Part shown: positions 56,704 through 64,000 of the stretch, piece by piece
Position numbering within the stretch: position 1 is the first letter of the stretch
Layout of the letters: each line of letters starts with the position of its first letter
From: Thermothelomyces thermophilus ATCC 42464
Taxonomy: Eukaryota; Ascomycota; Sordariomycetes; Sordariales; Chaetomiaceae
Direction of reading: 5' to 3'
Assembly: GCF_000226095.1 (NCBI RefSeq)
Contig: NC_016475.1
Location: 4,464,001 to 4,528,000 of the forward strand
DNA length: 64,000 bases
Position numbers and translations under genes: made by a program
Notes under the pieces: model-generated
Seen by the model: only the letters and a program-made list of their open reading frames with translations
What the model was told of the DNA's origin: nothing
Database searches by the model: none

Positions 56704-57243
56704 TCTATGACGAGGGTATAGCAGGTGTCTCTTGCCGCTCAACCTCCTCCAACTCGTCCAAGGTTGACAGACCACGCGCCACCATATCGGCACCTTTCTC
56801 CACCAAAAACTCCTTCTGCTGACGAAGACGCCGGAGTCGCGCAAGCTTTTCGGATAACTCGCGCTAGGCTTCTTCCAGACGGCATTGAGATTCATCTAGC
56901 TCAAGTTCGGCACGACGTTCAGCATCCTTGATACGACGCTGCTCCTAGAGAATACGATCTACTAGAACAAACATTAGGAATCACATTTAAAGGAAAAAAA
57001 AAAAAAAAAAAAAAAAGAAAAGGAGACGTGCTTACAGGAAGAAAGCAGTATGCTAGAGCCATCGCAAGAACGACCTCGACAAACGCAGGCTTTGCAACGC
57101 TTCGTATACGCGATCATTTTGCAAACGAGGCCTTGCGACGCGCACCAAGAGCAAGGCATAACGACAAAACCGTTCTCAGCGATGTTCTGAGCAAGGGAAG
57201 CACGGTAACGTGTAGAATGCGACTTCCGTTTCTCTATCAGCAT
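56579..57243 (-). pseudogene. TE-D3 antisense zinc-cluster/coiled-coil gene
   Basis: Exon 1 is 57243-57036, the intron 57035-56962 (GTAAGC ... CTAAT ... CTAG, 74 nt with a long T-run) and exon 2 56961-56579, with exon lengths 208 and 383 nt exactly as in TE-D2. All six Cys codons of the zinc cluster are intact in exon 1. Exon 2 carries at least one RIP-type stop, so the coiled-coil part cannot be made. Its conservation supports the exon and intron model of 41210-41866. Confidence 0.78.
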
Positions 57244-57370
57244 TTTGTCAATATAGCGACCACGACGTAGAAACAGGGAGAATATAGTACTTACAAGCGA
57301 AGGGTTGTTAGCGCTATTTAAAACGGCCTAAGAGGGCTTTCGGGTCGAAAGCCTTGAAGGAGGGGCATCG

Positions 57371-57817
57371 TGTCACGAATAAGCACATAGGCGGCCTGGC
57401 AGGCTATAGCCAGGACGCGGGACATTCCGACAGCCAATCACTTGACGGACTAATCAGAAGATTATCACCGCCAAGACTAAGGTCTTCACTAGTGATAATA
57501 ACATGTTACCGTCGACAATATAGAATCACGAAGTGAAAGGAGAAGTGGTACTAGTGATAACTATTGAAGAAAGACAGACAATTGTATATATATAGCTAGC
57601 TAGTCACTCGTTATGGTAGACTCTAGGAGTTCACCAGTGGTAACAATCACAATCACAGTACTCATACCAAGCATTGCTGATTACTGTGAGAGACAACTCT
57701 AGTGTTGTTGTGAACCCTTTGGCTTCACCGAATCCCTTAGACGACCTGCTTGCTTGTCCCGCCTAATCTACCTCCGTCTGGACCCTTTCAGAAGCAGTCT
57801 GAGTTGGGTTCGTCACA
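57371..57817 (+). repeat. TE-D3 3' LTR (right)
   Basis: It is 447 bp, TGTCACG to CGTCACA, less mutated than the left LTR. The self-priming segment AGTGGTAACAA is intact at 57636-57646. Confidence 0.94.
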
Positions 57818-58582
57818 CGCCTCCCCTGCCTACCGTAAGACCGCTAACTAGGGCGCCCGTTATACTATCCTAACGCCTAAGTTCTCTATACTAGTACGTT
57901 TGTTCTCCACGCTCTTCGAGGCTGCCTAATCTAACCGTTCGCCTAGATAGGCCGCCTTCGCCCCTACCCCGGCCGTAAGTTCTCGTCATTCTAGTAATAA
58001 CTTTGCCTTAGTTATTACTACTGCTACCCCTAATACCCCTACCTGTCATAGTAACATTATCTAGCCTACTACCGGCCCTAACCCTACCTTATAAGCTACT
58101 AGGCAGCTTATACACTATACTATAGTATAGAACGACAGTATACTATACTAGATATAGCATATAAATAAGAATATATTAACTTTAGTTAATACTAATATTA
58201 CCCTTATTACCTATATCTTAGGCACCCTATTACCTGCCTCCTATACCTACTTAAGTACCTCTATACGCCCTATACCTATGCTAATCGACTTCGGCCGTTC
58301 CTATACCTGCCGCTCTTCCTTGCCTATCGAGTATATAATATACCTAGTCCGTGACCACGATGACCCTACCCTTGCCACTATAACCATTATTTTAGAGGGG
58401 GAAGATAAGGAGGAGGAGGTTATAGAGTAAGCGTATTATATACTAGTTAGTATATTTATTTTATTTTTATAATTAGACTATCTCTATAGGTATATCTATA
58501 ATATAGTCATAACGTGTCTGTAATACGACCGTAACATACCTATTACTTGTTTACCCTAGGTTTGCCTACCTATATGAAAAAT

Positions 58583-61500
58583 TTATATCGTTTGCTTTTA
58601 TACTCTCCCTTACCTCTTGTTTATAACTAGTCTATTATAGTAATATATATCTCTCTACTCCTACTTAAACGCGTTAAGCGCTTTAATATTTTCTAGATTC
58701 TCTAATGGTTCCTAAGTTAGGGTATTATATCCCTTCTATTTTACTAGTACGTTATATCGATTTCCTCTCCCCTTTATGTTCCTAGCCATAAGGATCGCTT
58801 CTACTTTATATTCCTCCTATAGTAGTCCTTCCTAGGAGAGTTCTAATACTAGGTCTAGTTAGAAATCTAATATACATTACGAAGGTAGTAGGTTAGACGT
58901 AGTACGTTTAATAAGGTTAATATAGAAGGTAGGGTAGAGGCTATAAGGAATATCTAAAGTTGCCGTTAGTAGCATTAGTATTATAATCACTTTATACTTA
59001 GTATTAACCTAGTTAAGTTTATAGCTAGGGCGGTTAGTCTTAATATTATATAAGGATAGCTATACTTTATCCCTTACTTTAAATCTCTTAGCTAGATATC
59101 GAGAACAATTAGCGTTTTCTTACTAGCGTTATTATATATATATAATAGCGGCCTAGGTCTATTCTATACCTTCTCTTAGATAGTATAAGAAATTGATAGC
59201 TCTTCCTTATAGGGTCGAGGTAGGAGCGTCTAGCAGGTTGGCAAATTATATTAGGCTTATATTATAACTATAGAGGAGGTAGCTTACGCTTGTCCTAGTT
59301 ACCGTCGAGTTATAGTTATTAATTATAAGCTAGTATATAGGTAGATATTTAGGCTAATTGTACTAGGCAAAGGAAACTATAGTCTATAAGATAGTCTATA
59401 CCTCCTAAGTTATATATTCTATACCTCTATTTATCTATAGATAATAGGCTATTAATAATAGTTACTTGATCCCGACAGTCTTATAGAGAGTAGTCTAAAA
59501 CTGGCTAAACTAGTCCGAATTATAATTAGTAATAATTTGTATTAGAAATCCGTAAAACCGTTACTATACGTCCCGGAACTAGAGTATATACGCCTTAGCT
59601 CCTATTAAGGATATAGCTTCGAGCTAGACGTACTTTGACAGCCGGTTAGTGATTACTATAAAGTACTAGGGTAAATTCTCGTCTCGTATAGGGAGATCGA
59701 CTATAAAATTGATGGAAATCTATTTCTAGAAGCGGTCGGCAATAGGTAAGGGCTAGAGGAGTCTTTATTATAGTTAATATAAAACCTTAGCCCTTCGATA
59801 TATATAATAGTTCCTTATAAACCTCTTTATATCTAGGGATATAAAATCCTAATAGTAGTCCTATTAGAGCATTTTGAATAGCCTATTCCTCCCTAGGTAA
59901 CCTAATATAGGGGAGTTATAGATATGTTAAAGGATAGTAATAGTAAGTAGTTCCTATATAAGGAGCTAAAGTCTACCCTGGAATTAGAGAGCACCTTATA
60001 TATTAAGGGAGTAGTCCATAATCTAGGTCTACGCTATATTCGCTTCGTTTAGAAATTTTCAGGCCCCGTCCTAGATAGCCTAGAGCTAGTATATATAATG
60101 TTTATCCTTAATAACTCCCTTATCTTATAAGGTTATTAGCTATTCGTCTATAAAAATGGTACTCCCCTTTAGTAGGTAGGATACTTTAGATAACATTAAA
60201 GAATCTATTGTATCTATCTAGATGGTAGGGAGAAGTTATATTATACGCTATATATCTTTAGGAAAGTCTTATTTACGATAGGACAGGGCATTAGGGCGGG
60301 ACGCTTACAACCTAGGTCGGTAATAGAGCTTAAAGTTAAAGAGGGAGAGTATCTTAGCCTATTAAGCTTGCTACTTACTAATTAAACAAGGCTAGGAAAA
60401 GTATTTAAGGTTTTTATAGTTAGTTAAGATCTAAAAGGGAGCTATAATATCATAAAGCTTAGCTAACTAGGCCTTTAGGCACGAGATAATCATAAGTAAG
60501 TCCTTGTTATAGATTATATAGTTCTATTTAGCTAGGGTTAGTTTTATAAAGTAGTAGGCTATAGGGTATAGGACCTTGTCTTCTCCTTACTAGGATAGGT
60601 ACCTTCTTAGCACTATCCTAGAGTAATCTGCCTTAAGTACCGTCTCCTATTTAGGGTCCTATTATATAAGGATAGGTTCCGATATAAAGGCTGTCTTAAG
60701 GGTGTTAAAGGCCTTCTATTCCTTAGTCCCTTACCGGAATAGGGTATTCTTATAGGTTAACCATATTAAGGGTTCTATTAGCCTAGAAAAGTTAGAGATA
60801 AAGTCTTAGTAGAAATTAGCAAACCCTAGGAAGCTTTATACTCCCCGAACCTTCTATAGTACCTCTTACTTACGGATAGTAGCTAGCTTTTCAGGGTCTA
60901 GACAGACCTAGGCCCCTACCTCTATAATATAGCTAAGGTACTTGATTTCTTTTATAGTAAATATATACTTCTTAAGGTCTAATATAAGTCCTACTTTCTA
61001 TAACCTTTAGAGTACGTCCTTTACTTACCTTATATAATCTTTTCTATTACCTAAAGTATAAACTAAGATATTATTAAGGTATACTATTACAAAGTCTCTA
61101 AGTATTAGGCCGAAAGCATTATTAATATATTATTAGAAGGTTATAGGTATACCTATAAGTCTAAAGGGATAGATAAGCCACTTAAAGAGGCCGAACTAGG
61201 TCCGGAATACTATTAAATATTTATAGCCCTCCGTGATCTAGATATAGTAGAAGGCCGCCTAGACATCTAACTTTATAAACTACTTGGCTCTAGCTAGGGA
61301 GCGAAGCGTTTCCTTAATAAGTAAGAGGGGGTATCGATCTTGCTTTATAATCTTATTTAATGCTTAATAGTCAATATAGAACCTCTAACCTCTATCTGCT
61401 TTCTTTACTAAGAGGACAGGGGCAGCGGCTAAAGAGGAGCTAGCTTGGATCTATCCCTTATCTAGTAAGTTGACAACTTGCTTTCAGACTTCTAATAAAT

Positions 61501-62272
61501 GATCCTATAGTATATTATGGAGAGGCCTTTAAGGGAGTTTAGGGATCTTTCTATCTAGGCCTTTCTTTAATTTACTGTGATGATCGGCTATACCATAATA
61601 TAGGGGAAGTCTACTAGCTTTCTCCTTATTAAAGAGGTTGGCAAAGTTATAAAGTTCGTCTAGTAAGGTGACCTCTAACTCTATATTAGGCCCTAGTCAA
61701 ATGCCCCTATTCCTTATACTTTCTCTGTTAAATTAGCGTCTTAATTCTAAGATAATTATCATTTCCTAGATACTAATAACTAGGAAGGTATTAGAAGTCT
61801 TTTTCTTCTATACCCTCTAAACTATACCTATAAAGACTATACCTATAATTTAGGAGATTCCTATCTATCTTAACTATAAAGAGATCTTATAGATAAGTAA
61901 TCCTAGTTATATCCTAATTTTAAAAACGCTTATATATATATCTAATTTAACCTCCTAGTATTCTATCTATAGAAGACCTAGTATAACGTTATATATAAGT
62001 CCTAGGACTATATAAAATGCGGCCTAACTCTCCTAGCTATCGATATCTATCATAACGCAGGCTATCCAAGTGATCTTCTAGTCCTATTATAGCCTAGTCG
62101 TAATCCCAAGGGTATATATAGTAAGTAAACTAATTTACTCGATTCTAAGCTTCTAGTATATTCTCTTGCTAATAATACTATAGCTAGAACATCTACTATC
62201 TACTTAAGCATTTATAAAGCCGGTAGAGTTAAGGAAGATTAGAATAAGAAAAGGAGGTCTATCTATTTTTTT
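58583..62272 (-). pseudogene. TE-C pol remnant: protease, RT, RNase H, integrase, chromodomain
   Basis: The protease D-S-G is near 62200, the RT substrate-binding blocks at about 61330-61450 and the catalytic YLDD at 61081-61070 (both Asp codons now Asn). Integrase core blocks, including the H-P-Q-T-D-G type segment, lie at about 59400-59720, and a chromodomain at about 58830-58660. Protease and RT share one frame, which is -1 relative to gag. The exact C-terminus is uncertain. RIP-type stops are scattered throughout. The domain order and the chromodomain make it a chromovirus, distinct from TE-D. Confidence 0.82.
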
Positions 62273-63444
62273 ACTAATCTCTATAAACTCGTCTTCTAGG
62301 TAGTTATAGTCTTCTAGCCCCCTTATAAGACTTTGCTTAGGGGTTACTCTTTTCCTTACTTGCTATCTTCTTTGTTAGATAGGTTGTTATCTTCCTTCTA
62401 ATCCTTAGCTTCTAAGGTATTAATATCGGTTCTTGGCTAGTTCTATCATACTAGCCTTAAAGTAGAGGCAAAGTAATACTTAATAATAAAGTGACCCTTC
62501 TACCTATACTAGATATATACTCTAGCTACCTATTAGGCTATATATACTTCTAGACTAACCTATTTTACCTATAGGGCGTTACCCCCATATTTTCCTGCCC
62601 TATCCTTGTTAAGTCCCTTCCTCTATAGGTTAATATATAATAAGTTAATTCTAGTTATTAGTATATCTCCTTCTATATCCTTCTCTCTCTATAGTTTAGG
62701 TACTACCTACTACTCCTATATCCACTAATACTTATTACTAAGCTAAAGAGCCTTAAGATCTATAGTAATCTCATAATATTTCTTAACTACCATTATATAA
62801 TTATCTTAGGGAATTCCTTGTCCGACCGCTATATATTTAAGTTTCGGAGAGAGGTATTATTATAATTTGATTAGGTATAGCTTATCGCTCTAAAGGAGAC
62901 TACCTACCTTTAATAGCTTGGCCTTAAACCGAACAATAAAGGTAGTAAATGGTTCGTCGTCTCTCTATCAAAGGAATTCTAATTCTAATAGGGCTACCGT
63001 CTTTTTATAAGGGTTAGAGAAGATGCTCCTAAGATATTAGAGGAACTTAGTCAGGTTATACCTAACTTTTAGGCCTATAGATTTATAATAAGCCGTAACC
63101 TAAATCTATACCTAGTATATAAGGTTTCCCTAGATAAAGACCTATTAGTCGTGATTAGAGCCGATAAAATCTCTATTAGCTATAAGGATATATTCTATCG
63201 TACTCTTCTATACTATAAAGAGTTCCTTTTTACCATTGAAAGGTTGTCCGGTTAAGAAACGCTTCCACTATGGCCGCTAAGCTTTAAGGGGTACCCTAGC
63301 CGACTTAGGGGTTAGGACAGGTTAGGTTTAGGATGCTCGGAGAGTATCGATCGTCGCGTTCTACTGTTCTACTACTACTTAAAGGGAGTAGATAAGCTCC
63401 TATAATTCTACTAAGCCTAAGGGCCTATATACTATCGAATCTAT
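62263..63444 (-). pseudogene. TE-C gag remnant with zinc knuckle
   Basis: The frame can be followed from about 63444 (initiator ATG now ATA, about 60 nt after the 5' LTR) with only RIP-type stops. A capsid-like helical region spans about 63240-62650. A CCHC knuckle is at 62517-62476 with all three Cys codons now TAT and His intact. A run of seven A (62272-62266) sits in the gag frame as A AAA AAA, directly before a TAG, and could be the -1 slip site into pol. Gag is much shorter than in TE-D and has no long C-terminal extension. Confidence 0.75.
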
Positions 63445-63491
63445 TATAACTATATTATTAATAACTCCTTTAGGGAGTTATTACCGGTAAG

Positions 63492-63503
63492 AAGGTAGTC
63501 AAA
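63492..63503 (-). other. TE-C primer-binding site, self-priming type
   Basis: The RNA reads TTTGACTACCTT one base after the 5' LTR. LTR segment 63554-63565 transcribes as AAGGTAGTTAAA, which pairs over 12 positions with one G-U pair (or a RIP change of C to T). A TATATAA box on the minus strand (63601-63595) lies about 30 nt upstream of that RNA start. Confidence 0.6.
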
Positions 63504-63504
63504 A

Positions 63505-63828
63505 TATAATGTACTAGCCTTATAGTAACTATAGATAAGTATATAATATTCTATTTAACTACCTTAGGGAGGAAAAAGAGAAAGAATATAAGAGTTATAT
63601 AGAGGGGTGCCTTTTAAGTATATACGTTATAACCTAGGTAGGGCCCGGTTAGGCTCTAGGTCGGGCCCTAATTAGGCCTTAGCCGCGTGTCCACCGGACG
63701 AGTTACAAACGAGTAACGAACGCTCCGCGGACCTATAGGGCGTGGGTAAGTAGGGTAGGGTAGGTCCGTTCCGTACCTAGGTAAAGCCTAGGCATTGTCT
63801 AGCCTAGGTGCAGCCCGGGCCTATAACA
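63505..63828 (-). repeat. TE-C 5' LTR (right)
   Basis: It is 324 bp, the same length as the left LTR, with fewer RIP-type changes and the ancestral end CTATAACA. Confidence 0.92.
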
Positions 63829-63979
63829 TTGTCGTCTAGATAGTCGGACTTGCCTACTATAACCGCGAATACTCGGATGCCCTGGATATTTTAAGCTAAC
63901 GCTCCTCCCTATCTGACTAGACGGAGGTTTGGTTCTAGAGGTGCTAAGTGGTGCCTTAGAGGGTTAGCACTAGCTTAAT

Positions 63980-64000
63980 AGTCCTAGCTAAAGGAGTCTA
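63980..64000 (+). mobile_element. Start of a further LINE TE-B piece at the window edge
   Basis: The last 21 bases match TE-B1 at about 23030-23050 (ORF1) with one mismatch and begin exactly at the outer end of the TE-A3 3' LTR. Too short to say more. Confidence 0.6.

Larger units (their letters stand above)
50219..57817 (+). mobile_element. TE-D3: complete, moderately RIPed copy of TE-D inside TE-C
   Basis: The element is 7599 bp with two 447-bp LTRs and the duplication CGCCT (50214-50218, 57818-57822), inserted in the TE-C antisense frame. It belongs to the TE-D2 subfamily by LTR and antisense gene. RIP is much lighter than in TE-D1, leaving long open stretches of pol, so it is intermediate in age or had fewer rounds of RIP. 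Confidence 0.96.
49780..58430 (+). pseudogene. TE-C antisense accessory frame, 348 codons, split by TE-D3
   Basis: The segments are 49780-50218 and 57823-58430. Removing TE-D3 and one CGCCT copy joins them in frame to exactly 349 codons including the stop at 58428-58430. The initiator reads ATA (probably ATG-Ala-Ala). The N-terminus is rich in Asn/Ser/Tyr. At residues 105-138 Tyr codons TAT/TAC and surviving TGC/TGT suggest Cys at 105, 108, 115, 127 and 138, so the first half reads C-X2-C-X6-C as in Zn2Cys6 domains; the second half does not fit cleanly. A Pro/Thr/Ser-rich region and an acidic C-terminus follow. The frame is opposite to pol and ends close to its 3' end, as in TE-D. Zinc binding is a guess. 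Confidence 0.6.
48987..63828 (-). mobile_element. TE-C: second chromovirus-type LTR retrotransposon, RIPed, containing TE-D3
   Basis: It is bounded by two 324-bp LTRs and a TTGTC duplication in the TE-A3 LTR. Without TE-D3 and its duplication it is about 7.2 kb. Genes run leftward: gag, pol with a chromodomain, then an antisense frame, a purine tract and the 3' LTR. It shares its plan with TE-D (self-priming site, -1 frame relation between gag and pol, antisense gene) but the sequences are clearly different. RIP-type stops are frequent. Confidence 0.93.
29854..63979 (+). mobile_element. TE-A3: full-length TE-A, RIPed, interrupted by TE-D2 and by TE-C
   Basis: It has a 5' LTR (29854-30316), a single gag-pol frame, an antisense accessory frame, a sense accessory frame and a 3' LTR split by TE-C. 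Without the inserted elements it is about 11.7 kb, large for a fungal Ty3/gypsy element. The flanks do not match: ACTAT lies before it and ATAGT after it, and the flanking LINE sequences correspond to different LINE positions (about 26310 and 23027). The two outer ends may therefore come from different insertions joined by recombination. Confidence 0.85.
48668..63979 (+). repeat. TE-A3 3' LTR, split by TE-C (48668-48986 and 63834-63979)
   Basis: The two parts add up to 465 bp, against 463 bp for the 5' LTR. TE-C is inserted with the duplication TTGTC (63829-63833), which reads TTATC at the left (48982-48986) after a RIP-type change. Confidence 0.88.

Overview
The window looks like a repeat cluster from a filamentous ascomycete (Pezizomycotina). 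No host gene is recognisable. Nearly everything belongs to four transposable-element families nested in one another. Most copies show the footprint of repeat-induced point mutation (RIP): CpA/TpG turned into TpA, CAG/CAA/TGG codons turned into stops, Cys and His codons turned into Tyr, and few indels. Species cannot be named from this sequence. I use the labels TE-A, TE-B, TE-C and TE-D.

Layout. TE-A1 (1-15955, plus strand, heavily RIPed) is the 3' part of a large Ty3/gypsy-like element and is interrupted by TE-D1 (2823-10311, minus strand, heavily RIPed). A minus-strand LINE piece, TE-B2, follows (15956-17618, with two 292-bp 5' monomers). TE-A2 (17639-28990) is split by a full-length Tad-like LINE, TE-B1 (22130-27356). 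A LINE fragment (28991-29853) separates it from TE-A3 (29854-63979), whose body is split by the intact TE-D2 (40635-48227, minus strand). The 3' LTR of TE-A3 is split by TE-C (48987-63828, minus strand), which itself holds TE-D3 (50219-57817, plus strand, lightly RIPed). Target-site duplications prove four LTR-element insertions (CCTAT, GGAAA, CGCCT, TTGTC) and the LINE insertion (14 bp).

TE-D2 is the only copy with open genes. It has LTRs of 448 bp differing at one site, a 753-codon gag, and a pol reached by a textbook -1 frameshift signal (GGGAAAC, 6-nt spacer, GC hairpin). Pol has protease, RT, RNase H, integrase and a C-terminal chromodomain. An 11-nt primer-binding site is complementary to the predicted 5' end of its own RNA, as in Tf1-type self-priming. 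TE-C has the same plan.

The most unusual feature is accessory genes between pol and the 3' LTR, on the strand opposite to gag-pol. In TE-D this is an intron-containing gene for a ~196-residue protein with an exact Zn2Cys6 cysteine spacing followed by a coiled coil. It is conserved in the diverged TE-D1. TE-C has a 348-codon antisense frame behind its own TATA box. TE-A has a 255-codon antisense frame divergent from a ~638-codon sense frame behind a conserved TATAAATA box. So all three LTR families in the window carry a counter-transcribed extra gene.
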